64,000 nt of DNA from Nocardia sp. NBC_00508. GTDB lineage: Bacteria > Actinomycetota > Actinomycetes > Mycobacteriales > Mycobacteriaceae. Positions 43,395 to 51,332 of the stretch are shown here, in pieces (the first letter of the stretch is position 1; every line of letters begins with the position of its first letter). The stretch lies in assembly GCF_036346875.1 (NCBI RefSeq), contig NZ_CP107852.1:1984001-2048000 (forward strand). The letters are read 5' to 3'. The position numbers and the translations under genes were made by a program. A model generated the notes under the pieces. The model was not told the origin of the DNA. It made no database searches and saw nothing but the letters and a program-made list of their open reading frames with translations.

Positions 43395-44987
43395 CTAGGA
43401 TTCGCGGCCCGCGGTCGAGGCGGACCGCTGCCTGTTGGTGCGGGCGCGGCGGCGTTCGGCCTGCAGTTCGGCGAGTTCCTGCTCGAGGATGTCGGCGACG
43501 CGGAACGAACCGGTGTCGTAGATGTCCGGGGTGCGGGCCGTCGCGGGCGGCTCGAGATCGGGCTTGGGACTGTCCTTGCCGTTCTTTGCTTCCGCCGTTG
43601 GGGTCTCGCTCTTCGCGTCGGCAAGCGGGCGCCGGGGCGTAGGGGTGATCTCCGGCAGCGCGGCGGTCGGGGTTTCGCTGTCGGATACCGAGGTTCGCGG
43701 TGTGGCCGGGGGCCGGACAACCGCCTTGGCGGGGGCGGGCTCTTCGGTGGGGACCCGCGTCGCGGGGCGCTCGTCGGCCGTGGTCGCGGGAGCCGCCGAC
43801 GGCGCGACGGGCTCGCTGGTCGGGGCGGGATTCTTGCCGTTGGCCGAAGCGGCACTACTCTTCGCGGCAACCGCGGCTTCGGTGGTCTCGGCCTGCACCG
43901 GCGTGGTGGTAGGCGTCTCGAAGCTCTCCATCGCGTCGAGTGCTTCGATGGTCTCGGGCAGCAGCGGCTTCCGGGGAGACTCGACGGGTGCGCGCTTCGG
44001 CTCGGCGCGCACCGGAGCGGGACGCTCGACGGGATGCTCCGGCGCGTCATCGGTTTCGTCGACGACCGCCTCCGTGACCTCCTGCTCGATCACCTCGACC
44101 GGTGGCGCCGCCGGATACTGGGCAACGTCCGGCTGATCGTGCGGCACGCCGGACGTGATCGCCTCCGGCGGAACCGGCATCCGGTACCTGGGCAGTGTGA
44201 GCCGAATCTGCTCGGCCGGGTCGGGGAGCTCGCGGACCTGCTCGGTGGCTCTGGCGATGGCGAGGCCGTAGCGTGCGCTGGCGGCATCGTGGATGAGCAG
44301 CGCGACGCCGATCATCACCGGCGCGATGGCGTGCACCGCGGCGTCGTACCACGCGCCCGCGCGCAGATACGGGTAGGTGTTGAGGCTGACCGTCAGTGCC
44401 AGCAGGGCGATTTCGGCCGTCGCGACCTGGCGACGGTTGTCGACCACGCCCCATTCGGCGACCTTGTTGGTGCCGATCATGATGATGATCAGGCAGACGC
44501 TGATCATGCCTTCGAGCAGATAGCTGAACCAGTACAGCGGATCGGTCGCCCCGCCGGGCGCGATGTTCTGCTGGACGTTGACCGCCGACCACAGCATGCC
44601 CGCCGCGACGACACCGGCCAGCGCGCGCAGCGACCAGGATCTATGCCGGTAGAGCGAGGCCAGCTTCGCGTGCGGGCTTGATTCGCGTCGCTGCGCGGCA
44701 ATCGCCTTGCGGGCGAGCAGGAGATCTCGCATGTCGGCCTTCTCGATCGCTTCGGTGGTCTGCCTGGCCCGGTCCGAGGCCGCGGCGGTAGCCTGCGCCT
44801 CTTTCCAGCGCTGTCCGCGCTCCTGAGTGCGAATCCGTTCGGCTAGTTCACGTTCGGCATGCAGTTCGTCCTCCGACAGCGCCTGGGTCAGCGCGGGATC
44901 GAACTGGTAGGCGAGCCGTCCACGGGCCTTCTCGACCCGTCTCGCCAGCTGTGTGACCTCGTCCTCGATGGGATGTTCGATGACCAT
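43395..44987 (-). CDS. Four-pass membrane protein with coiled N-terminus and long Pro/Ala tail
   Basis: A 530-residue protein; the ATG at 44985-44987 is chosen for GGGAG upstream. Residues 1-110 are charged and helical (EVTQLARRVEKARGRLAYQF, ERELAERIRTQERGQRWKEA), likely coiled coil. Four hydrophobic segments fill ~118-245 (LRALAGVVAAGMLWSAVNVQ, WFSYLLEGMISVCLIIIMIG, AEIALLALTVSLNTYPYL, VHAIAPVMIGVALLIHDAAS). This layout is loosely DUF2637-like. Residues ~290-500 are a disordered Pro/Ala/Thr/Glu region, and the end is a basic helix (VADILEQELAELQAERRRAR). No function is recognised; plasmid-transfer-like or cell-envelope scaffold roles are possible. Confidence 0.6.
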   Translation of the reverse strand: MVIEHPIEDEVTQLARRVEKARGRLAYQFDPALTQALSEDELHAERELAERIRTQERGQRWKEAQATAAASDRARQTTEAIEKADMRDLLLARKAIAAQRRESSPHAKLASLYRHRSWSLRALAGVVAAGMLWSAVNVQQNIAPGGATDPLYWFSYLLEGMISVCLIIIMIGTNKVAEWGVVDNRRQVATAEIALLALTVSLNTYPYLRAGAWYDAAVHAIAPVMIGVALLIHDAASARYGLAIARATEQVRELPDPAEQIRLTLPRYRMPVPPEAITSGVPHDQPDVAQYPAAPPVEVIEQEVTEAVVDETDDAPEHPVERPAPVRAEPKRAPVESPRKPLLPETIEALDAMESFETPTTTPVQAETTEAAVAAKSSAASANGKNPAPTSEPVAPSAAPATTADERPATRVPTEEPAPAKAVVRPPATPRTSVSDSETPTAALPEITPTPRRPLADAKSETPTAEAKNGKDSPKPDLEPPATARTPDIYDTGSFRVADILEQELAELQAERRRARTNRQRSASTAGRES

Positions 44988-45361
44988 CAGCGCTCCCTGC
45001 ACGGGAGATTCGATGGCAGACAAGTGATCACGTATGGCAACGGCACACCCCATTCATAGTCGATGCACTGCTGCAAGCGAAACCTATTCATTTGCCATCC
45101 CGTAAAACTATTCGGCGTGCCGCGGACGACACGCGTCGGCCTACAGCACACCCTCGGCATCGAGCCGCGCGCCGAACCATTGATCACCCTATGCTGAGGT
45201 GGCGCGCTTTCCCTTCGCGGCGGCGCGTGCGCTCCCGCGGAGCGTTTCGGATACGCCGGTGTCGCCGAGATTCACCACTCGGCGGCACCGGGCCGAATTC
45301 TCCCGGAGAGCATTTCGAGACTTCACGCGAAATCGAAACCGGTCGGCAATGGGCGAGTCGA
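44988..45361. other. Gene-free stretch of about 370 bp
   Basis: No frame here has coding character or a ribosome binding site, and no tRNA or strong terminator was seen. It holds the promoter of the minus-strand membrane protein gene on its left side. The segment around 45050-45120 is relatively A+T-rich. Confidence 0.4.
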
Positions 45362-45967
45362 TCAGCCCCGACCGGCCGCGCGTTCGGCGTCCACCGAGTC
45401 GAGCACCCGCGACAGCGTGTCGAACAGCAGCCGGTCCAGCAGGTTCTGGTCGACATCGGCACGGGCCAGCCACTGCACCGTCAGATCTTCGGCCATCGCC
45501 CACCACGACCGGACCACCAGACGCTCGGCGGTCGTCGGCTCGGCCCGCCCGAGCGCGTCGAACACCCGATCGGTCAGCTCGTCGTGCATCCGCTCCATGA
45601 TCGACTCGAGCACCGGATCCTGGCCCGCCGCGCGGAGCAGGCTCACCAGCGGTCCGCTGCGCCTGCGCATGTAGCCGACGAAGTTGGCGATCATCGACGC
45701 GAGCGGGTCGGCGGCATCCGGGTCGGGACCGGTGCCGCGGAGGAATCGCTGCGCGGCGGCGCGGACGAGCTGGGCGTAGTAGTCCTGCTTGGTCGGGAAG
45801 TAATGGAAGAGCAGCCCCCGTGAGATGCCGGCTTGCTGCGCGACCGCGTCGACGGTGATCTGGTGCCAGGGCCGGTCGAGCAGCATGCCCAGCCCGATCC
45901 CGATCAGCTGTCTGCGCCGGTCGTCCGCCGAGCGGCGGCCGCCGGGCTCCGCGGCAGCCTCGGTCAT
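45362..45967 (-). CDS. TetR regulator divergent from the acyl-CoA dehydrogenase pair
   Basis: A 201-residue TetR protein. The helix-turn-helix is at residues ~35-65 (ITVDAVAQQAGISRGLLFHY, FPTKQDYYAQLV). The C-terminal ligand domain is helical, with WWAMAEDLTVQWLARADVDQ typical of acyl-CoA-responsive TetR members. The divergent intergenic region carries two copies of the dyad TGAGCA-N-TGCTCA, presumably its operators. An acyl-CoA ligand is inferred from the neighbours. Confidence 0.88.
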   Translation of the reverse strand: MTEAAAEPGGRRSADDRRRQLIGIGLGMLLDRPWHQITVDAVAQQAGISRGLLFHYFPTKQDYYAQLVRAAAQRFLRGTGPDPDAADPLASMIANFVGYMRRRSGPLVSLLRAAGQDPVLESIMERMHDELTDRVFDALGRAEPTTAERLVVRSWWAMAEDLTVQWLARADVDQNLLDRLLFDTLSRVLDSVDAERAAGRG

Positions 45968-46049
45968 CCAGCCTCCTGTGTCGTGCGGGACAGCCGCACT
46001 CGGTCGGCGCGATAAGGCGCTGCGCAGTAGTTTCTCATCACGCGTGCTC

Positions 46050-46110
46050 TATTGAGCAATGCTCAATAATATGCTACCAATGACCCGACCGGAAGTTGAG
46101 CAATGCTCAG
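46050..46110. promoter_or_regulatory. Twin TetR operators TGAGCA-N-TGCTCA
   Basis: Site 1, 46050-46068: TATTGAGCA-A-TGCTCAATA, perfect 9-bp arms. Site 2, 46097-46109: TGAGCA-A-TGCTCA, with partial extension on both sides. The two centres are 44 bp apart in the divergent promoter region, so one dimer pair could repress both the regulator and the acyl-CoA dehydrogenase operon. Confidence 0.75.
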
Positions 46111-46129
46111 CGCAGCCTCGAGGATGGGT

Positions 46130-47338
46130 ATGGACTTCACGCATTCCGACCGAGCCGTCCGCCTCACCGACCAGGTGCGGCAGTTCGTGCGGGACGAGAT
46201 CGAGCCACGCGACGAGGAGTACGCGGCCTTCTTGCGCGAGTCGCCATGGGCGGTCCCGCCGGTGGTGGAAGAGCTCAAGGACAAGGCGCGGGCCGCGGGA
46301 CTGTGGAACCTCTTCCTTCCCGATCCGGAACTCGGCGCGGGCCTGAGCAACGTCGATTACGCCCCGATGGCCGAGGCGATGGGCAGCTCCGGCTGGGCGC
46401 CGGAGGTGTTCAACTGCAACGCCCCCGATACCGGCAACGCCGAGGTGCTGCTGCACTACGGCAGCGCGGAGCAGCGCCGGGAGTGGCTGGAGCCGCTGCT
46501 GGACGGCACGATCCGCTCGGCGTTCTGCATGACCGAACCCGAGGTCGCCTCCTCCGACGCGACCAACATGGCCGCGACCGCCGTAGTCGACGACGACGAG
46601 ATCGTGCTCAACGGCCGCAAATGGTGGAGCACCGGCATCGGCCATCCGAACTGCAAGTTCGTCATCTTCATGGGACTCACCGACCCGGCGGCGCACCCCT
46701 ATCAGCGCCACTCCATGGTGCTGGTCCCGCTCGACACACCCGGTGTGCGGATCGAGCGCATGCTCAGCACCTTCGGCTACCTGGACGAACCCTACGGACA
46801 CGGCGAGGTCACCTTCACCGACGTGCGGCTACCTGTGGACGCCGTGATCGCGGGGCCGGGACGGGGCTTCGAGATCGCGCAGGGCCGCCTCGGCCCGGGC
46901 CGTATCCATCACTGCATGCGCGCCATCGGGCTCGCCGAGCGCGCGCTCGAACTGGCCTGCCGTCGCAGCCTGTCGCGCACCGCGTTCGGCAAGCCGCTGG
47001 CCAACCTCGGCGGTAATCGGGAGCGCATCGCCAACGCGCGCGTCGCGATCGATCAGGCCAGGCTGCTCGTGCTGCACACCGCCTGGCTGCTGGATACGAA
47101 GGGACTGGCCGGCGCGCGCAGCGAGGTGTCCCAGATCAAGGCGGTCGTGCCGAGGATGACCCAGGAAGTCCTCGACATGGCGATCCAACTGCACGGCGGC
47201 GCCGGTCTTTCCGATGACTTCCCGCTGGCACGCGCCTTCGCGGGCATTCGGTCGCTGCGCTTCGCCGACGGTCCCGACGAAGTGCACCTCGGCGTGATCG
47301 CCCGGCAGGAACTGCGTAAGTACGGGACCGACCGGTGA
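46130..47338 (+). CDS. Acyl-CoA dehydrogenase, ACAD10/11-like
   Basis: A 402-residue flavoenzyme. The ATG at 46130 is chosen because GAGG lies 6 nt upstream and MDFTHSDRAV fits family starts; earlier in-frame ATGs (46103, 46124) lie in or beside the operator. FCMTEPEVASSDATNMAA is the FAD/substrate signature. The C-terminal MAIQLHGGAGLSDDFPLARA and SLRFADGPDEVHLGVIAR match the ACAD11-like branch rather than short-chain dehydrogenases. Its stop overlaps the start of an APH-like kinase gene (GTGA). In animals these two activities are fused in ACAD10/ACAD11. Confidence 0.92.
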   Translation: MDFTHSDRAVRLTDQVRQFVRDEIEPRDEEYAAFLRESPWAVPPVVEELKDKARAAGLWNLFLPDPELGAGLSNVDYAPMAEAMGSSGWAPEVFNCNAPDTGNAEVLLHYGSAEQRREWLEPLLDGTIRSAFCMTEPEVASSDATNMAATAVVDDDEIVLNGRKWWSTGIGHPNCKFVIFMGLTDPAAHPYQRHSMVLVPLDTPGVRIERMLSTFGYLDEPYGHGEVTFTDVRLPVDAVIAGPGRGFEIAQGRLGPGRIHHCMRAIGLAERALELACRRSLSRTAFGKPLANLGGNRERIANARVAIDQARLLVLHTAWLLDTKGLAGARSEVSQIKAVVPRMTQEVLDMAIQLHGGAGLSDDFPLARAFAGIRSLRFADGPDEVHLGVIARQELRKYGTDR

Positions 47339-48390
47339 GCGCGCCGGAGCCCGCCGCCGTGCGCGCCGAGGACGCCTTCGACGTCGCGGCCATGCACGCC
47401 TGGCTCGCCGATCAGGTGCCAGGCCTCGAGGGGCCGCCCGAGGTGCGTCAATTCGCCGGCGGCGCTTCGAATCTCACCTATCTGCTGCGCTATCCGGACC
47501 GCGATCTGATCCTGCGCCGGCCACCGGCGGGGACGAAGGCCGCCTCCGCGCACGACATGGGCCGCGAGTTCTCGGTACAGCAACGGCTGCGTCCGCACTA
47601 CCCGTACGTGCCGCGGATGGTCGCCCGGTGCATCGATCCGGGTGTGATCGGCAGCGAGTTCTACGTGATGGAACGCGTGGCGGGCACGATCCTGCGCGGT
47701 GATCTGCCGGACGGGATGAGCCTGTCCAATGATCAGGCGCGGCGACTGTCGACCACGGCTTTCGACTGTTTGATCGAACTGCACGAAGTCGACCCGGTGG
47801 CCGCGGAACTCACCGAACTCGGCAAAGGCGCGGGCTACGTCGGCCGTCAGGTCGCGGGCTGGTCGCGCCGGTTCGTCAACGCGCGCACCGACAATGTCAG
47901 CGATTTCGCGGCGGTGATGGGCTGGCTGGAGGGCAATCAGCCCGCGGACGTCGCGACCACCGTAATCCACAACGACTTCCGGCTCGACAATCTCGTGCTC
48001 GACCCAGCGGGTTCGGGCGCGATCGTAGGCGTACTCGACTGGGAGATGGCGACTCTGGGCGATCCGCTGATGGATCTCGGTGGCGCGCTGGCCTACTGGG
48101 TGCAGGCCGATGACGACGAGACCATGCGGTCTTTCCGCCGTCAGCCGAGCCATCTGCCCGGCATGCTGACCCGCGCGCAGATCGTCGAGCACTACTGCGC
48201 GCGCACCGGTCATCCGGCCGAGAACTGGCCGTTCTATGAGGCTTTCGGACTGTTCCGCCTTGCGGTCATCGCCCAGCAGATCTACTACCGCTACCACCAC
48301 GGCCAGACCACCAATCCGGCGTTCAAGGACTTCTGGACGATGATCAACTACCTGGACTGGCGCTGCCGGAAGGTCGCCGGAATCGAGTAG
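47335..48390 (+). CDS. APH-like phosphotransferase, partner of the acyl-CoA dehydrogenase
   Basis: A 351-residue aminoglycoside-phosphotransferase-fold kinase. LRQFAGGASNLTYLLRY-type start: VRQFAGGASNLTYLLRYPDR is the nucleotide-binding hairpin. DLILRRPPAG holds the ATP-contacting region, VIHNDFRLDNLVLD is the Brenner catalytic loop (HxDxxxxN), and LDWEMATLGDPLMDLGGALA the DxD-like metal site. The GTG start overlaps the dehydrogenase stop, so the two are made together. By analogy with ACAD10/11 it may phosphorylate 4-hydroxyacyl-CoA for the dehydrogenase; this is an inference, not antibiotic resistance. Confidence 0.9.
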   Translation: MSAPEPAAVRAEDAFDVAAMHAWLADQVPGLEGPPEVRQFAGGASNLTYLLRYPDRDLILRRPPAGTKAASAHDMGREFSVQQRLRPHYPYVPRMVARCIDPGVIGSEFYVMERVAGTILRGDLPDGMSLSNDQARRLSTTAFDCLIELHEVDPVAAELTELGKGAGYVGRQVAGWSRRFVNARTDNVSDFAAVMGWLEGNQPADVATTVIHNDFRLDNLVLDPAGSGAIVGVLDWEMATLGDPLMDLGGALAYWVQADDDETMRSFRRQPSHLPGMLTRAQIVEHYCARTGHPAENWPFYEAFGLFRLAVIAQQIYYRYHHGQTTNPAFKDFWTMINYLDWRCRKVAGIE

Positions 48391-48405
48391 GGGGCGGCAG
48401 CCCCC
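48390..48405. terminator. Short GC hairpin at the end of the kinase gene
   Basis: GGGGGC (48390-48395) and GCCCCC (48400-48405) enclose a 4-nt loop, starting on the last base of the stop codon, between convergent genes. No T-run. Confidence 0.5.
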
Positions 48406-48520
48406 GGTCGTCGGCCGCTGCGGCACTGCACAGACCGATCCCGCGGGAGTATCCGGAGTTCACCGGCACGCCGTCGTCGCGGAGCGTTCTCCTCGATCCA
48501 GCCGACAGGCGTCGACCGGA

Positions 48521-49789
48521 TCAGCGCCCGAACACTATCGAGGCGATATTCGCTGTCGTGCAGCCGCTTTCGGCTGGAACCCCGGTGAATCGCTCGCGCA
48601 ACCAGGCGACCACACTGTGCTCGGCGAGCGTGTTCAGCGTCAGATGCTCGCTCAGGTGGTCGCGGATGTAGCTGACGCGCGCGGCGGGGTCCCGGCAGTA
48701 GGCGGCGAAGAGGTCGTCGGCCGGGCCGATGGGCACCAGCCAGTCCGCGGCGGCGTGGTAGAGAAAGACCGGGGCGTCGGGGACCGACTTGCCCATCCTG
48801 GTGCGCGCGAATACGTCCCGCATGATCGACGTGTGCAGCAGACCGCCCCGCACCAGACTATCGATGTCGAGAAATGGTTCCGTCATGGCCTGTTTCAGGA
48901 CGCACATCCGGTCCTTCGCGGCGAGCAGCTCGCGTCCGCGCGGTGTGACGTTCGCACGCAGGAAGGCGTCCAGCTCCGGTTCCTCGCGCGCGAGCCCGAT
49001 GATCGCGGCCGCGACCAGACCGGCGCCCGGCCCCTTGTTCGCCTCCCGCGACAGGACCTCGAGATCGACATCGGTGCCGCCCGAGACGACGCCGACGAGA
49101 TTCACCTCCGGTGCGTAGGCCGCACGCAATTCCGCTCCGTGCAGCGTGGGGATCGAACCGCCGGAATAGCCCCACATCGCCACCTCGGTGTCCGCACCCG
49201 GCAGCCCCAGCGGACCGAACCGCTCCGCGGCACGAATGCCGTCCAGGGCGATCCGCGCGGCCAGCGGTCCGTGGGCGAACGCCGCGTTCGGCCCCTGATG
49301 GTCGGGCACCACGACGGTCCACCCCTGCGCCAGCAGCGCCTGGGCGCCGCGCAGCGGATCCAGCTGGCCGTCCAGCAGACCCGCCTGCACCGACCGGCGC
49401 ACTGTGTACGACGGCGCGCAGTAGAGCCCGGTGGAGTCCTCAGCCGGGTGCAGCGACACCAGCTCGCCGGTTCCGGCGCGGGGTTTCAGTAGCGTCGCGA
49501 TGGCGGCGATCGGCTGGTCGGCGCTGTTGTTCGACCGATAGGACACCTGCCACGCCTCGGCATCCAGCGAAGCGCCGAGCTGGTTCGCGATCTCGACCGG
49601 CCGGGCGGCGATGATCTCGCCCGGCCGCTTCGACGCGACCGAGCCGGCCGACGGCCGATAGAACGCGTCCTGCTCCGGCGGTGCGGGCTCCACCATCGAA
49701 ACGTCCGGCGACGCGACCGACGGCACCGGCATCGCCAGAAGAACCGAAAGCGCCACTCCCACAGCCGCACCACATCGTGCGAATCCCAC
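48521..49789 (-). CDS. Secreted lipase (LIP family)
   Basis: A 422-residue exported hydrolase. The GTG at 49787-49789 is preferred over one at 49822 because GGGGAGG lies 6 nt before it and it begins a clean signal peptide (GFARCGAAVGVALSVLLAMP, cleavage near VASP). The nucleophile Ser is in VAMWGYSGGSIPT. The Asp/His part probably includes YHAAADWLVP and LSEHLTLN. The length and PFLD-type lid region fit the secretory lipase / triacylglycerol lipase (PF03583) group of mycolata. Likely substrates are host or environmental acylglycerols. Confidence 0.88.
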   Translation of the reverse strand: MGFARCGAAVGVALSVLLAMPVPSVASPDVSMVEPAPPEQDAFYRPSAGSVASKRPGEIIAARPVEIANQLGASLDAEAWQVSYRSNNSADQPIAAIATLLKPRAGTGELVSLHPAEDSTGLYCAPSYTVRRSVQAGLLDGQLDPLRGAQALLAQGWTVVVPDHQGPNAAFAHGPLAARIALDGIRAAERFGPLGLPGADTEVAMWGYSGGSIPTLHGAELRAAYAPEVNLVGVVSGGTDVDLEVLSREANKGPGAGLVAAAIIGLAREEPELDAFLRANVTPRGRELLAAKDRMCVLKQAMTEPFLDIDSLVRGGLLHTSIMRDVFARTRMGKSVPDAPVFLYHAAADWLVPIGPADDLFAAYCRDPAARVSYIRDHLSEHLTLNTLAEHSVVAWLRERFTGVPAESGCTTANIASIVFGR

Positions 49790-49915
49790 CGACGACCTCC
49801 CCTGCACCGACCCGACATGCACCGCATTCGCCGCCGATCGCTCCGGCAGTGAGAGCGTAGCGAAATCCGCTGCGCTCGAGGGTCATAACGACGACGGGCC
49901 AGAAGATCGGGGTGG

Positions 49916-50581
49916 TCAGTTCGGTGCGGCGATCTTGATGATGGTGGATTTGCCGCCGCTGTCGGCCACGGTGACGAACTGGCGATAGGTGCGGTTCGCC
50001 GCGTCGGGTCGCAGCTCCGTGATGACCACGTCGTAGCGGCCGTCGAGCATGGAGGTGATCATGACGCAGTGCTGGGTTCCCAGAGGGACGGAGGCGATAC
50101 CCGCGTCGATCACGGCCACCGGTGGCACGGCGGCGTCCGGGGCGGTCAACGATCGGGCGGCCGTTCCCGAGCGGGCCACGTAATACGCGTGCTGGAAGGC
50201 CAGGATCACGTCCGGACCCGAGTCGACCGAACCGGTGCCGTTGCCGCGCACCAACTGCTCCCCCCGGATCGGCTCACAGCCGGGGCCGCCGCCGAGCACC
50301 GGGTCGGCGACGGTGGCCGATTGCCGTGGTGCGGACGCCGCGTCCGTGTACACCAGCACCAGCGCCGCCGCGGCGAGCGAGGCCGCCATCCCGACGCCGC
50401 CGACCAGCCAGGCACGGCGTGGTCCGCGCCGGGAACGGCGCCGACCGCGGGGCGCCGGGCGCCGTTCCCGGCGAACGCGGTGCGACGGACGCTGCGGCGC
50501 GATCATCCCGGGCCACGTGGGCACCCGGTCGGGCCCTGCCCGGCCGGGGCGACCGCCGGGCTCGGACGTGTTCGACGACAT
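49916..50581 (-). CDS. Single-pass membrane protein of unknown function
   Basis: A 221-residue protein; ATG at 50579-50581. The N-terminal ~70 residues are Arg/Pro-rich and cytoplasmic. One membrane helix (AWLVGGVGMAASLAAAALVL) follows, then an extracytoplasmic domain of ~120 residues with two cysteines (GGGPGCEPIRGEQLVRGN and GTQHCVMITSMLDGRYDVVI). DVILAFQHAYYVARSGTAAR resembles a conserved nocardial/mycobacterial family of small secreted NTF2-like domains. The family is not firmly recognised. Confidence 0.65.
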   Translation of the reverse strand: MSSNTSEPGGRPGRAGPDRVPTWPGMIAPQRPSHRVRRERRPAPRGRRRSRRGPRRAWLVGGVGMAASLAAAALVLVYTDAASAPRQSATVADPVLGGGPGCEPIRGEQLVRGNGTGSVDSGPDVILAFQHAYYVARSGTAARSLTAPDAAVPPVAVIDAGIASVPLGTQHCVMITSMLDGRYDVVITELRPDAANRTYRQFVTVADSGGKSTIIKIAAPN

Positions 50582-50757
50582 GATCTCGCCGCACCCCCTT
50601 TTACCGGTGCCTACTCGGCCACCGTGGGTTCCCACTCAATGCCGTTGCGCAGTAACAACATTGCATATTTCAGTGGATCCTGTCGGTCGAATGGTCAACA
50701 GACAAGGCCGAACGGCACGGTGACCCACCTCGCAAATGTCCGGCACCCACGGATGTA

Positions 50758-50792
50758 TAGTTGCCAAAAGCAACTAGTTGTCTTTGCTAACT
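50758..50792 (+). promoter_or_regulatory. MarR-type operator upstream of the efflux operon
   Basis: TAGTTGC and GCAACTA (50758-50764, 50770-50776) form perfect 7-bp arms with a 5-nt spacer. A degenerate second copy, TAGTTG-N7-CTAACTA-like, overlaps it at 50774-50792. The region is A+T-rich and 34 bp before the MarR start codon. Autoregulation by this MarR is inferred. Confidence 0.65.
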
Positions 50793-50825
50793 AATCCGCT
50801 GTTGGAGAACGTCGAGGTAAGCGCC

Positions 50826-51323
50826 ATGTCCACCACCGCTCGCGAGCGTGTCGTCACGGCGGCCGACCTGGTGGCCGCCGACGAGCTCGGCAAGCAGCTG
50901 GTCCGGTTCGTACGAGCGGTCAACCGGGCGAAGGCCCAGCCGGCCAAGCCCGGCCCGGACGGACTGGAGCGGCTGGCCTACTCCGTACTGTTCTGCCTGG
51001 TCCACGACGGACCACAGCGCGCGGGCAGGCTCGCCGAGCTGTTGCATGCCGAGGCCTCCACCATCAGCAGACAGAGCAGATCGCTCGTGGCACACGGCCT
51101 GGTGGAGCGCCGGGCCGATCCGGTCGACGGCCGCGCGTGCGTACTGGCGGCCACCGCGGAGGGCGTGCGCGTCTTCGAGGAGAATCGCGCGCTGCGCAAT
51201 CGGTGGCTGGCCGACATCCTGGCCGACTGGTCCGCGCGGGACCGGGACACCTTGACCGTTCTGCTCGACCGGCTCACCGCAGGAATCGAGACAACTCCCC
51301 GACAGCCAGCCGATCCGAATTAG
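50826..51323 (+). CDS. MarR regulator of the DHA2 exporter
   Basis: A 165-residue protein; ATG at 50826. LERLAYSVLFCLVHDGPQRA leads to AGRLAELLHAEASTISRQSR, the recognition helix, and SLVAHGLVERRADPVDGRAC, the wing. It ends 9 bp before the exporter gene, and overlapping operators precede it. It is likely a ligand-released repressor that controls its own operon and so sets drug efflux. Confidence 0.9.
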   Translation: MSTTARERVVTAADLVAADELGKQLVRFVRAVNRAKAQPAKPGPDGLERLAYSVLFCLVHDGPQRAGRLAELLHAEASTISRQSRSLVAHGLVERRADPVDGRACVLAATAEGVRVFEENRALRNRWLADILADWSARDRDTLTVLLDRLTAGIETTPRQPADPN

Positions 51324-51332
51324 GGCTCATCC

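Noticed and set aside
47335..48390. Antibiotic resistance gene, because of the aminoglycoside phosphotransferase fold
   Set aside because: Close coupling to an ACAD11-like dehydrogenase and the sequence pattern point to the acyl-CoA metabolic branch of the fold.
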